In this document: piece after piece, positions 1-10,579 of the stretch
Position numbering within the stretch: position 1 is the stretch's first letter
Layout of the letters: every line of letters begins with the position of its first letter
Origin: Isoetes taiwanensis
Lineage: Eukaryota > Streptophyta > Lycopodiopsida > Isoetales > Isoetaceae
Assembly: GCA_021234155.1 (NCBI GenBank)
Contig: JAJEKV010000002.1
Coordinates: 32,663,645 to 32,727,644, forward strand
Direction: 5' to 3'
Length of the DNA: 64,000 nucleotides
Made by a program: the position numbers and the translations under genes
The notes under the pieces: model-generated
Database searches by the model: none
Told to the model about the DNA's origin: nothing
The model's input: only the letters and a program-made list of their open reading frames with translations

Positions 1-1980
1 CTTCTCGAAGCTCAAAAGATTTCTTCCTTTGTATTGTCGGAAGAAGATGAAAAGCATCTTCATCCCTTGAAAGCATCATTCATCCTCCGTCCCACAAATA
101 TCTTCATCTGTTGTGGTTTTGTGTAACTAACAATGGATAGGTGCAAATGCTGGATAATTCTGCAAAGTGTGGCACTTAGCGTCAATAATTCCTATATGAA
201 GCATTGGCAAATCTTGTCTTCTCGGGCCCATCTTCCCATCTCAATTTTGAGGCAGGGTGTTGTAGTTCAAATGGATGCAATTCCACTGTGGATTCCTAGA
301 AAGCGTGAGATTGATCTAAAAAGCGTGACTCTTATGAAAGAAACCATCATGGATGAAGGTGAAGCCACAACACTCTTTAGTAAGTCATTGGCTGCCATAC
401 ATAACAATATGTTGAAGCACCCCAAGATATACTATTTTGAGCTAACTAGGCAACTTTGAGGATTAAGAGTAGGAAGTGGAGAATGCATGCCAACAACAAG
501 GAGAAACATCGGGTCATACTTTAAAGAAGCTATAACTTTCTCAAAGAGGAGAGAACAACAACCCTCAAGCAAATGAGAAGGAATAAACCTTCTCAAAAGA
601 GGATTCAGATATCGCCACCAAAAGGCAGATGATTCATATAACAATCAAAAAGTGGCCAGAAGAATATGCTACTTGCAAAGAATGCAAACCAGAGGAAGCA
701 AAGTCATGTACTCAATAAAAGGAGCAAAAGGTTACTCAATAAAAGAAAAGAATAAAGTGGAGGAAGACAAGGGAACAAGATGTTCAAAAGCCGCATAAGT
801 TCCAACCAGGCACTGTGACTTTGCATGAGATGTGGAAGTAGCAAAAGAGCACTGAGCTCCTTTGAAGAAAGTCTTTGTGATCTTGGACTGGGAGATAACC
901 TATCAATTCAAACCGACCTCAAGTAGTGAAAGAGATGATAGCTTTTCAAGAGGCGGTTGAAGCTTACTTGCTTTCCATTTTTGAGAATATTAACCTTCTC
1001 GACATCCACACCAAGAGGAGGACAATTCAGCAAAAGGATATGAACCTAGACATAGGATTCAAGCTAGTTAACCAAATTTTGCAGATATCCATACACAGCT
1101 TGTTGAGCTTTAAAATATGTGTAGTTACCAAATATTTTGTATTAGCATATTTTCCTTAAAGCTAAGACCTTTTTTGACCCGCTATAGACCATTGTCTTTA
1201 ACCATTGTCTTGAAGTCCATCTATCGAGTTAGACCTTTGACTCTGACCTGTCAAAAGTTCCCGTTAAGCCAAGGATGCTCAAAGTTTCCTTTAAGGCAAG
1301 GACACTCTCATCAAATAGCATCACCGCGCCATTTAATTCTACTAGAGAGATATAAAGTATCAAATAGAGCAATTTGGGATTTGTAAATCGAACAATCAAC
1401 AAAGTTTCTGAGCTTCCTTGTTCTCCATCCGAAAGATCTTAAACTTCCTTGTTCTCCACCCCTCTTAAAAAAATTCCCACAATAGCTAGAATTGACCCCC
1501 CCCTCCCCAAGCTCCAAGACCGGGGCAAGCATAAATATATGCTTTGCTTTCTCTAATTCATTGATAAATCCCCAAATAGTCATGGCAACCCTTGTGGACC
1601 CATCCCCAAATCCTCGAAATGAGAACCTTGATAGGGGCACCCATCAAACCCAACCCAACTCCAAACACAGCCCTGCGTCTGATCAGACCCACAGCCTAAC
1701 AGCCCCTCGCATGATCTTCTGGGAGGAATAGACATATGGCCCATTACAAAAATGGCCCAGGCCAAATAACAAAGCCAAAGGAAAAGCCCTTCCATGATAA
1801 GGGAGGCCCGCGCAAAGGCTCGATCAATAAAATCGCCACAGCATTAAAGTCATGACACAAGACAAGAAACATTTTGAGCACGAGAAGATTGCAGCTATCT
1901 CTCGCTTTCAATCAGAGGCAGAGGAGACCACCACCATGTTGCAAAGGGTCCAGGCCGCCACTGAAGAGAGCCAGTCATAG
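1..1980. other. No recognised gene; anonymous sequence
   Basis: I recognise no conserved domain here on either strand. The longest plus-strand frame (133-459, 108 codons) and a second at 926-1159 have no familiar motif and unremarkable composition, so I do not call them genes. Near 1409-1467 a short phrase (CTTCCTTGTTCTCCA) occurs twice about 40 bp apart. The stretch may be decayed transposon flank, but nothing proves it. Confidence 0.5.
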
Positions 1981-1989
1981 CTCCAAAGC

Positions 1990-2745
1990 CTTCAGAGCAG
2001 GGTTGATGCACTTGAAACAACCTCGCTAGTAGTGGATCCCATAGTTGCCTCCGGCCTGCATAAATTGGAACATAGCTCTACTGCTCGAGATCTGAATATA
2101 TAGGAGCTCCGGGGAACCGTCGCCCAAAGGACGTCCATGCAAATCTGCATGAGCAATTGCAACGGTGCATGCACAAATTGGCAAGGAAGAAACAACTTTG
2201 GAGAAGTTGAGCTCCTGGCTTCAGGAAGGAGAGGCCACTCCACATGCTGCAGCAATCCCTCATCGTCAAAAACTTGCATGATGTTAGCATGGACCAACTA
2301 CTGCACCATCAGGCCCGCCCATGCTGCCACAAATCCAACGCATGCCACAACCCACTCCTTGTAGATCGCACGCAGCAGCTGCCAAGATAGTTAGCATTGA
2401 CCCAAGAACAAGAGAGCTTTAAGAGCTAAGATGTAGAAGCTATAATGTGGTGATCTGTGGCCTGCCGAAGGAACCAGGAGAGAACCTCATTGAACGCCTC
2501 CAGATGCGGTCCTCACCCGTATAACGTTATGTATTCCAGTACACATTGTTAGGACAAGCCACCATGGTGTTCAGCACCCTGGCCGCCGCCGTATTGTCAC
2601 ATTCACGGTCACGGATGTGCAAATACAGGGAGATATATTGTGCCAGAGCAGCCAGTTGAAGGGGACGTCCTTATATATCAACCGAGATCTTACTCTAGCA
2701 CAACAGGAGTCTCGCCAGTATGAATTGACCCAGGTTAAGAGTATT
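1990..2745 (+). pseudogene. LINE family A, copy 1: ORF1 remnant
   Basis: This is a decayed first reading frame of a non-LTR retrotransposon, the nucleic-acid-binding ORF1 protein. Around 1985-2100 a frame reads as a short coiled coil (heptad-like LQSLQSRVDALE). Around 2440-2510 another frame gives an N-V-V-I-C-G-L-P-K core, and around 2590-2740 comes the ORF1 ending (V-T-F-T-V, then a L-Y-I-N-R-D-L-T segment followed by Q-Q-E-S-R). The same order (LRIVGMP, IVVQFNSPQDR, VQEDLSPLQ) occurs in the better preserved copy at 26221-26625. Several stops and frameshifts separate the pieces, so no full protein can be made. It lies directly upstream of the endonuclease remnant, as expected for ORF1-ORF2 order. 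The 5' boundary is not defined. Confidence 0.55.
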
Positions 2746-2989
2746 CGCAGCCAAGGGGGGTGGCAAGATTGATTCGAAGCTAGGTGCAGATCTCTCGATT
2801 GCCAAATGCTGCTGCGAACCCTCGGGCCCTTCTGCCGAAGTCTCTGCTGCTCTTGATCATGCTTCTACTCTGCCTGCTCCAGCCGCACGTCCTGCTACGG
2901 CTGTCTCACCTTCCTCTGCCAGTGCTGTCTCCCCTTCTGCTATCACAACTGAATCTGCATCTACTGCTAGCAAATAGAAATTGTGGCTC

Positions 2990-3775
2990 CGTGGGGTCTC
3001 TTAGAATTGTTAGAGTCTCGTATGCAGAATGGGCGATAGTCTCAACTCTGTTGCTGCAAACATGGATCTCATCTTCCTTATGGAAACATGGAGCATGTAG
3101 GGCACATGTTACCTGACATGCCAGGCTACCACTACTACTTAGTCTTGAATAACTGCTTGATACTACTGGACAGCCTTGGCATAGCCAATCTCTCTGTGCA
3201 AGATAGACAGGCAGAATCGATACATGCAGGTGTGGGTGCAGAATTGCAGTGGCAATCTTCTTGTTGTGGCAGCCTGCTTCTTCTCGCATGCAGCGAGCAA
3301 CTTCTATCACACCCACTCGGATGCGGATAGACTGGACCCCTATGCCGATTTATATGATGACACAGGGCAGCACGAGTAGTTGGGTGGTGTCATACTTCTT
3401 GGAGACTTTATTGCACACACGGGGGTGGAACAACCCATGGATTTTGACACCTTGTCTAGCGATGTATTACAGCTGTGCCTTGTAGAAATGACATGGCCAC
3501 AGGCATCAGATGACAACCAGATCCTATACTATGGTAGGCAGTTGCTTCTGTTCTACAATATCTCTGACTTGATGATTTGCAATAGATTGGCACAGTGGCC
3601 GTCCTTCCACAGGTGCACTTGCGGGCAGGAGAAGTAGGGGGTGGATCTAGTGTGGTAGATTATGTGTTGGTAACAGAGCAGTATATGCATGTGGTCAATC
3701 ATTTTCGGATGGGCATAGACAGTAGAGACGAAGAGGTTGACTCAGACCACCTACCACTTCATCTGTTGTTGGCTT
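2990..3775 (+). pseudogene. LINE family A, copy 1: APE-type endonuclease remnant
   Basis: This is the N-terminal endonuclease of LINE ORF2, which nicks target DNA to prime reverse transcription. Across two shifted frames one sees G-D-F-I-A-H-T-G at about 3397-3420 (the family has G-D-F-N-A-H-T-G), then V-V-D-Y-V-L-V-T at about 3651-3674 and S-D-H-L-P-L at about 3741-3760, the terminal catalytic Asp-His pair of exonuclease/endonuclease/phosphatase folds. Frameshifts break the frame between these motifs. The reading frame runs into the hAT-like insertion at 3776 and resumes after 4487. Known for the family: EN precedes RT in ORF2. Inferred: this copy is dead. Confidence 0.75.
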
Positions 3776-4478
3776 CAGGGATAGGTTCTGTACGTATGAA
3801 ACTATTTTTTCAGACGTATAAAGTGCAAAAATATGTATTTTTGGGAAAAATACGTATTTTTTGTATTTAATACTCGCCGGCCGGAAAAAAAAAGTTTCGC
3901 GTAAGCGAAACCTTCTGTTTCGCTTACGCGAACTTTCTTTCGCGTAAGCGAAGTCTAAGTTTTCGCTTACGCGAATCCCCTCGCCGGCTTTCGCGTAAGC
4001 GAAGCCTTAATGTTCGCTTACGCGAAACTCTTTTCGCGTAAGCGAAGTATAAAGGTTCGCTTACGCGAAACTTTTTTTTGTTCGCGTAAGCATTCTTTGT
4101 GTTTCGCTTACGCGAAGGGCGGTTCGCGTAAGCGAAGCAGAAGTTTTCGCTTACGCGAAGTTTTCTATATATATTTCGAGGCGCGTTCGCTTACGCGAAG
4201 TTGACTGTTTCGCTTACGCGAAGATGTTTTCGCGTAAGCGAAACAGTTCATTTCGCTTACGCGAAACTATTTCTGGTTCGCGTAAGCGAAAAATACTGTT
4301 TCGCTTACGCGAACCAGACTTCGCGTAAGCGAAACAGTTGTTTTCGCTTACGCGAAAGTTTTCGACGCCGGAAATTTTTTTAGCCGTATTTTTGACGTAT
4401 TAAACGTCAAATTTGTGCCGTATCAAACGAAAAATACGTATTGCGTATAAAACGTATACAGTATTGAACCTATCCCTG
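3776..4478. mobile_element. Non-autonomous hAT-like element (MITE) inserted in LINE A
   Basis: The 703-bp element has perfect 13-bp terminal inverted repeats: CAGGGATAGGTTC at 3776-3788 and its reverse complement GAACCTATCCCTG at 4466-4478. It is flanked by a perfect 8-bp direct duplication, GTTGGCTT, at 3768-3775 and 4479-4486. An 8-bp target duplication with CAGGG-type ends is diagnostic of the hAT superfamily. Subterminal ACGTAT motifs recur at both ends, as transposase-binding repeats do in hAT elements. There is no transposase, so it must be mobilised in trans. The interior is almost wholly the hairpin array annotated separately. Short open frames inside merely translate the repeat and are not genes. 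Confidence 0.9.
3896..4356. repeat. Ordered array of 20 short hairpins inside the hAT-like element
   Basis: Twenty copies of a 14-bp inverted repeat are present, 19 intact and one (4081-4091) truncated. Each has stem TTCGC/GCGAA and a 4-nt loop that is either GTAA (form F) or TTAC (form R); F and R are reverse complements. Starts are 3896, 3919, 3939, 3962, 3990, 4013, 4033, 4056, 4081, 4103, 4123, 4146, 4186, 4209, 4229, 4252, 4277, 4300, 4320 and 4343. Steps run 23-20-23 and then 25 to 40, which makes five higher-order units of four hairpins. F and R alternate strictly except at 4186, where R stands in the F position. Spacers are T-rich and vary. Confidence 0.93.
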
Positions 4479-5000
4479 GTTGGCTTAACATGCTGTTTGT
4501 ACCCCCCGTGCTGCAGCCCCTTGCCTACCTCAGCTGCGCTTAGATTACAAACATGCAGAGGCTTACGCCCAAATGCTTACAAATGACCTGACAAGAATTT
4601 TGTAGCTCCTTACGCTAGAGCAACAGATGGACCCATTGATTGAAGTGCTTGGGACCATTGTTAAAAAGGTGCTTTGGAAGAAGCCACCTACGACAGATCT
4701 CGGAGATCACACCTTTTCATGTAACTGGTGGTTTGATGTTGAGTGCAAGGAATTCAAACGCTGGCTCTGCCAAGTCATAGATCCTGCTTTATGTCCACAC
4801 ACGATCAGACAATACCGCGTTTTCCTTAAGAATAAGAAAGCCAGGTATATCAAAGGGAAATGTTTTATCTCTTGGACCGTCACTCCTGGACTTTCTGGCA
4901 AAGGGTACTCAGAAAGCCAATACAACTTGCAGGGGACATTAGTTCTGAGTAGTGGGAACAATACTTACAACAGTCCTATGATCCACAGGGTTACTATCAA
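4479..5000 (+). pseudogene. LINE family A, copy 1: linker between endonuclease and RT
   Basis: This continues LINE A ORF2 after the hAT-like insertion. A frame at 4627-4960 contains W-W-F-D-V-E-C-K-E-F-K-R, the usual region after the endonuclease. The stretch at about 4885-5000 matches, base by base with few differences, the minus-strand copy near 29320-29420 (both read toward Q-Y-L-Q-Q-x-Y-D-P-Q-G). Similarity stops at about 5000, where minus-strand LINE B sequence begins. The reverse transcriptase half of this copy is therefore missing, removed by truncation or rearrangement. Confidence 0.65.
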
Positions 5001-6125
5001 ATCTTGGTTTAATACATGTGGACCAAGCAACCTTCAAAACCACACTTGTCTTTGTACCAGCCCAAATGAAGTTACGAACAATTGCAACAACCTCCTGAAC
5101 TTTTGATTGTGAGGCAAGAACTGCAGGTGCCATATAAACATGAGTGTTGATGAGAACATGCTTAGCAGTTATTATCCTCTCTGCCAAAGAAAGCTTAGCC
5201 ATATTCCATAAAAAAGGATGCTTATGCAGACCTTCCCCTATAATAATCCATACATTTGAAGTAGAAATATGTATATTCACATGAATGCCCAAGAGTTTAA
5301 TGGCCTTACCATGGGGAATACTAATGAACACATGGAGGAATAGCAACATCCAAGATCAATAAGAAGAGTACTTTAACACCCAACAAGAAACCCCGATGCT
5401 AATGAGAAAGAGTTTAACAAAAGTTTAGCATTTTGAAGATTATCATCCTTGGCTACTAGAAAGAGAAATGTGTCATTGGCATATTGATTGTAGACATCTT
5501 GAGATCCATTCTCTATAGTCAATCCCTGAATTATATCATCTTGCATAACAGAGGAGAACAACTGAGACCAAGGCCTCTGCCACAATAGTGAACAATAATG
5601 GTGCAAGAGGGTGACCCTGATGAACTCCTCTACCATTAGGAAACACAACCAAAGGTTCTCCTTGAAAGAGCATAGTGGATCGAGCAGAAAGATGGAGCTT
5701 CATAACATGTCTGATAAACAACTCTTCAAATCCCAATACCAAAAGGCATTAGCAGTGGCATTATCAAGAATATAAGGCTTGGGCAAAAAGCCTGATTATA
5801 TGGAGCAGATAGACTCTGCCATAATATCCCACACTTTGTCTGCCAAAGCCTTAGCAAAGACCTTACACACCATAGATAGCAAACTTATAGGTCTCCAATC
5901 AGAAATGGTCTTAAGCTCTTTAAATTTAGAAATGAGAGAAATGCAACAAGTGTTGAGGATCTTGTCCAAGCTTCTGAACTGACGAAACTCAGAGAAGGCA
6001 TTAAAGACATTATCATCTAGCTCACTACAATACATTTGGAAAAACTCTGCAAAAAATTCATTTTAACTTGGCATTTTTTTTCTTCAAAGAATCCACAACA
6101 TAAAGCAAATCATCCCCAATAATGT
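5001..6125 (-). pseudogene. LINE family B (plant L1 type): reverse transcriptase remnant
   Basis: Read right to left, pieces of one reverse transcriptase appear in order across several frames. They are I-G-D-D-L-L (about 6100), S-D-W-R-P-I-S-L-L (about 5900), R-G-V-H-Q-G-H-P-L-A-P-L-L-F (about 5620), a degenerate catalytic box Y-A-N-D-T in place of Y-A-D-D (about 5480), and the thumb/connection segment S-L-A-E-R-I-I-T-A-K (about 5190) followed by N-F-I-W-A-G. This is the plant L1-clade layout. At least three frameshifts and the Asp-to-Asn change in the active site make it non-functional. It ends abruptly against LINE A near 5000 with no poly-A tail. Confidence 0.8.
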
Positions 6126-6880
6126 TAGATTTTAATTAAGCATGATGACATAATTAACAAAATTTGGACTTATTCTTTAATAGATATTATTCAAAGATGC
6201 AATAATAAGATTATATATACTTTTAACTCCTATTGATTTTTATAATTTTTTCGGATTATTTTTAGATAAAAAGTACGATAGTTATCAAAGTTTTAAATTG
6301 CTTCCTAGACTAATTTACCCTTCAATTTATTTAGAATTAATTTTTTCATCAAAGATGAACTCTATATAATAAAAATGTTAATTTTTCAAAATGTTTAAAG
6401 AAAGTTTTAGATGAAACAAATTAAATGATTATGTTCATGTTTTAATTAAAAAGAAAGACTAGTTTAGTTTTTACTTAATTTTTAATATAGTCTTCATTTC
6501 ATCAATAATAAACTAATCAATATTTGTTATTAAAACATAACTTTATTATTTAATTTATTTCAATTTAAAACTCTTTTTAAAGTAGTAAATTGTGAAATTC
6601 TATTTTAAGTTTTTGACAATCACTTATCAAACCATCATATTTCTTCTACAAATTATCCTGACTGCCAAATTTAAAATTTGTTAACAAATCACTAAAAATT
6701 GAAATTAATATTTTTGAAATATCTAATTCTAAATAGATTCAAGTAAAAATTAACCTACGAAACAATTTTGTCCTTGTATAACCATTACATTTTTAATTTA
6801 AATATAAATTTATATAATTAGAACATATAAAAATTATAAGAATCAAGAAGAATCAAATATTACATATAATCTTAAAATGA
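6126..6880. other. AT-rich insertion splitting LINE B
   Basis: This 0.75-kb, very AT-rich block contains no open frame and lies between the LINE B reverse transcriptase start and its upstream linker, where coding sequence should continue. It is probably an insertion, but I could not find clear terminal inverted repeats or a target duplication, so its class is unknown. Confidence 0.4.
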
Positions 6881-7550
6881 CATCTTTGTATATTAAATAT
6901 GAATAAGTCTAGGTTTTGTTGAATATGCCATCGTGACTTTTGCATGTCCTTCTGAAAGGGTGGAGAGCGCTTAGCAAACAAGGAAGAGAAATGGTCAAAA
7001 AGAAATTTCTTTAACTGCGTAGCATTGAAAATATATGAGCCATCGGATAGGAGCAGCAAAGAAATAGAGCTCGACACATGTTTTCTCATGGCAACCCTAA
7101 AGAAAAAGTGAGAGCACATAATTTCCAATTTGAACCAACCCAAGCCAGCTTTAACAAGAACCTGAGTCACTTGTATAAACTCTATACTTCATATTTCTGC
7201 CAATATCTCTGTCTCCCGAAAGACCTGATGAAGGAGCTTGTGAACGATATGTTTAAAACTCCATATATAAAGCTTGTAACTAACCTCTAATTTCCTGAGC
7301 CTTTTACATCTCCACTGCTTAGAAAATGGTTTAACAGCTGTCAAAACAGCAACAACAGAGACCTTCATTTGGCCAACCAAACGAAAAATGACCCGCAACA
7401 ACACTAGATATACCTCGAAGACGAGAAAATACAGAGGACCAAGCATGCCTGCATCCACCACTAAACTCAGAGACAGACAAATGTTGAGTGTTAAACTTGA
7501 AATAAGTTCTTACAACCTGTCTATATGTTGGCATTGTAACAGGTCGCTAC
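6881..7550 (-). pseudogene. LINE family B: region upstream of RT
   Basis: The minus-strand frame ending near 6853 contains S-L-L-L-L-S-D-G-S-Y-I-F followed by L-F-D-H-F-S-S-L-F, the typical L1 ORF2 segment just before the RT fingers (a D-G turn, then F-x-x-L-F). Two further overlapping minus frames at 7189-7534 look like continuing ORF2 text in shifted frames, but I cannot match them to a named motif. Assignment rests on order and strand with the RT remnant. Confidence 0.5.
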
Positions 7551-7859
7551 TGTAGATTATAATCAAATATGGAACTATCCAGCATAATTGTCCTTCGCAA
7601 CTTACCCAGCGAGCCAGCAGCTATTACATTATAGTAACCACCATTATATCGAGCATAAGCTCTACTTGGTCCAGTCTAGCCATTATGCCAAGTACAAGAC
7701 TGGTCTCCATCAATCTCTACGAGCCTGCAATCTAGCAAAAGTTGCATCTACTACTCATGTTCAAATGTGTATTCTGCTACATCTATCAGCTTCAAACTCA
7801 ACCATATCAATATGACCGAGTTGCAAGATTTTAGTCCATAAAGTGGCCCACAAAGAACC

Positions 7860-8474
7860 TCACTGACGTGACTGATTAGATGTATATAGATTCGTGATCC
7901 CCCACTCTTGCCCATTACTTATCCAATTGACTATTAGCCAACGTCCAAATTTGTATACTTGAGTAAAAGTGACTATAGAGGAAGGCTTCCAGGTAGTGAG
8001 GGAATTGCAGATCGAGGACCAAAACTGGTTAAAGGCCCAACAATAGGGGTAGAAGAAATACTTGTCGGCATAGCATTTGCTGGAAGTACAGTAGTAGAGG
8101 TGCCACAAACAGGAGGCAAGTGAGGATTGAAAGGGGCAGAAATAGACTGAGGTAAAGAAAGAGAAGGAAAATGTTGCAACAATAACTGAAGTGGAAGATA
8201 CACCACCAAGAGCTAAAGGATTAAGCGAAAAAATTGCTGGAAATTGGGGAGCAATTGAGACAGTAATTGGAGTAGAAGATACCATAGATGAAGCAAAATT
8301 GAAGCTTTTTAAGACAACAGAGTCTAACTCAGAAAACAAAGCACAAGAAGAGAAGGCATTAGGGTTTGCCATGGAGGCCAAAATGGAAGGGCTGCAATCT
8401 GGCATATCTGGATGTACTGAAATACCTGACTCATATGCCCATAGAAAGCTCATTAAACCAGCTTTACAACGCAT
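7860..8474 (-). pseudogene. Possible LINE B 5' part (ORF1 tail / endonuclease start)
   Basis: The last 40 residues of this minus-strand frame include S-N-G-Q-E-W-G-I-T-N-L-Y-T-S-N, resembling the L1 endonuclease strand W-x-I-x-N-x-Y-A-P-N. Upstream, an overlapping minus frame (7973-8209) is proline- and serine-rich like an ORF1 tail. The N-terminal endonuclease Asn/Glu motifs are not visible. A charged plus-strand frame at 8191-8478 overlaps and could equally be the real remnant, so this call is weak. Confidence 0.3.
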
Positions 8475-8603
8475 CTAAAATCGTTCAGTTTTGACACTCG
8501 GAGAGGAGATACGATAAGAACTATCTAATCTCGTCGGGTTTGTAACCATGGTCAACATGGATCAAATTATAATGAACTAGAGGTTTATGTATCAATGTCA
8601 AGG

Positions 8604-8818
8604 AAGAGTGCGATGGCCAAAAGTTCAAAAAATTGATGTGCGCAAAATATCATTGTCTACTGCGTGGTAAGATAGAAGAAATGAAGGGATCCAAGTCCAA
8701 GATGCTTAGGACTATCATTGTCAAAAGAGTAGTATAACAAGACATACTTTGGTGGACTTGTTTATAAGGAAAGTAAGGCAAGACAATATGTAATATGGTA
8801 ACAATAGTTGGCATTTTA
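8604..8818 (+). repeat. Dispersed repeat, copy 1 (partner at 16349)
   Basis: About 215 bp recur in the same orientation at 16349-16560. Both begin near GATGGCCAAAAGT and share AGGACTATCATTGTCAAA and TGGACTTGTTTATAA in the same order, with scattered substitutions and small indels. No coding capacity. Probably two members of an old, unclassified transposon family. Confidence 0.7.
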
Positions 8819-8821
8819 TTA

Positions 8822-9280
8822 GGCATATAATTTTGGACCATTGGTTTCGTTTCTTATGTAGGAATCTTCACGAGCTTCTCAAATCGGTGTTTCTACTTCA
8901 TCTTAGCAGTTCCTTTCTTTTCCTCTCTATCCATGTGGGGGAAAGGCTTTTTACTGCATGGACAGGCCATTCTTGACCATTCTCTTCTTTCCATCTTGAC
9001 CTTGTTGTCTGGATTGGAATAATTTTCCTTTGTCCTTCACGATTCTAAAGAATTAAGCAGAGTTCTCTTCATATAGGGAGTTTTGATGCATGCTACGAGT
9101 CCATTATGACAATGCTATTGATCCACTTCTTTGGATTGATATACTCGGGAGGAAGAGCATGCATGCATGCAATTTTGGACCAGTGGTTTCAATTCTTATT
9201 GTAGGAGTCTTCATCAGCTTCTCAAAATGGCGTTTCTTCTTCCTCTCAGCAATTTTCTTTCTTTTCCTCTTGATCCCATT
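8822..9280 (+). repeat. Short direct duplication (about 115 bp, two copies)
   Basis: The block 8822-8935 (starting near ATTTTGGACCATTGGTTTC) is repeated at about 9162-9280 with moderate divergence. The copies are about 340 bp apart. A C-rich run (11 C, A, 7 C) follows the second copy at about 9283-9301. Open frames across this area are chance products of T/C-rich sequence. Confidence 0.6.
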
Positions 9281-9810
9281 CCCCCCCCCCCCACCCCCCC
9301 ACATATTGTATTGTTTATTTTTTCATGTGGCACGTGTGACCAGTCCATATTTCATTTATGTTTTGACGCTTGGAATACATGACCATGCCCTTTCTGGAGG
9401 TTTTATCTCATCTATATCTTTTAATGTTTGTGTGATCAGCTTCTTCTATGATCTTATCTTCTTGGGGACCATTGTAGTAGCCTTACGATTGTCCAAGCCC
9501 TTTGTTGAGGGCTTATCACTAGGGTTTTTTATTTTCAATGATAAGCCTTCAACAGATGCATCATCCGGTCATATTTTGTCATTTTAGCAGCTTCTATGGA
9601 CCTTTGTCGTCTTCAAGGATAGCACAAAAATGAAGTAGCTTTCAGTGACAAAATCTTTGGCATTTTGACCCCTTTGTAATCTATCTGCAATAGTTTTCCT
9701 TAAATCTAGAGCTCTACCACCGTATAATTTATTTCTTATCAGAAGCTTAGTTACCACTTGAAACTACGTTATTTATTGTTAGCTTCTGGCTTCTGGCACT
9801 CCAAAGAAGA

Positions 9811-10205
9811 ATGATAATACTAGGTGTTAAACATCCTCAGTTCATAGATGATTTTGAAGAAGGCCTACATATAGCTGCCATCGCGCCTCCTCTAGATAAA
9901 GGAGATGACATTGAGAAGGTTAGCTTCTGAATTTTAGTAATTTTTTCTAAGCTAGTCTTTATGTTGTCGTGTTACCAGAAGCTACATGTGAGACATCATT
10001 TACAAAGGCAAATTTAGAAAGAGGACCAATATATCATATTTTTCTTCAGATATGCTTTTCATATTTTGTTGTTAATTATTTACATCTTACATTGAACTAA
10101 TTCTCTTTGTGCTACTTGTAGCCTTTGCAGAGTAGCTCGGGAGAAACCATAAATGCTTGCTTGAATAATGTATTTTCTATATTCTCTAAGCAAGCATTGT
10201 GCTGA
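9811..10205 (+). other. Candidate two-exon coding fragment, unidentified
   Basis: An open stretch at 9811-9918 (36 codons from an ATG) ends exactly at AAG followed by GTTAGC, a plausible splice donor. At 10122 a T-rich tract and CTTGTAG acceptor precede a second open stretch of 27 codons, in the same phase, ending in TGA at 10203-10205. The first exon has balanced composition (H-P-Q-F-I-D-D-F-E-E-G-L-H) unlike the surrounding noise. I do not recognise the protein. It may be an exon pair of a captured or broken gene, or chance. Confidence 0.22.
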
Positions 10206-10579
10206 TGGTAGTAGAATTTCTGCTATTATATTATTGGTTGTTACATTGTTCTATGTCGGCAAATGCATTTAAACTAGTTGAATGTACTATGGAAAATGGG
10301 AAGGATTGTCTAAGGTTGTTAAAGCTTTGATTTTGTCAAACTCGAGATGTAAACTTCTATTTATGCTAGAAATCAATCTGCATGTCAATGTGGCTGTTAC
10401 TTCATAGTTGAAATGCCTGCAAATCAATATGTAGAGATGCAAGTAGAATTACAAATAGTTGACAAAGCTGCTTACATGACCAAAAGACGAATATTGATTG
10501 CATAGATGGCATACGGTTCAACGTCTCATTGTGAAAGCAGCCATGATCCATTGTAAAGGCAGTGCAGTGGCCATGTATG

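Noticed and set aside
1311-1795. Overlapping frames on both strands around 1.3-1.8 kb
   Set aside because: Mutual shadows without recognisable motifs; none extends into the LINE ORF1 remnant in frame.
3896-4356. CRISPR-like array (short repeats, regular spacing)
   Set aside because: Repeats are 14-bp palindromes in alternating orientation with short T-rich spacers, inside a transposon with hAT ends; no cas genes, and the sequence context is that of a plant.
4010-4383. Two small plus-strand open frames
   Set aside because: They only translate the hairpin repeat (recurring F-A-Y-A-K and S-R-K-R-S); no independent coding signal.
8191-8478. Plus-strand 95-codon charged frame
   Set aside because: It overlaps a minus-strand LINE B candidate; no known motif and no neighbouring exons, so it was not called as a gene.
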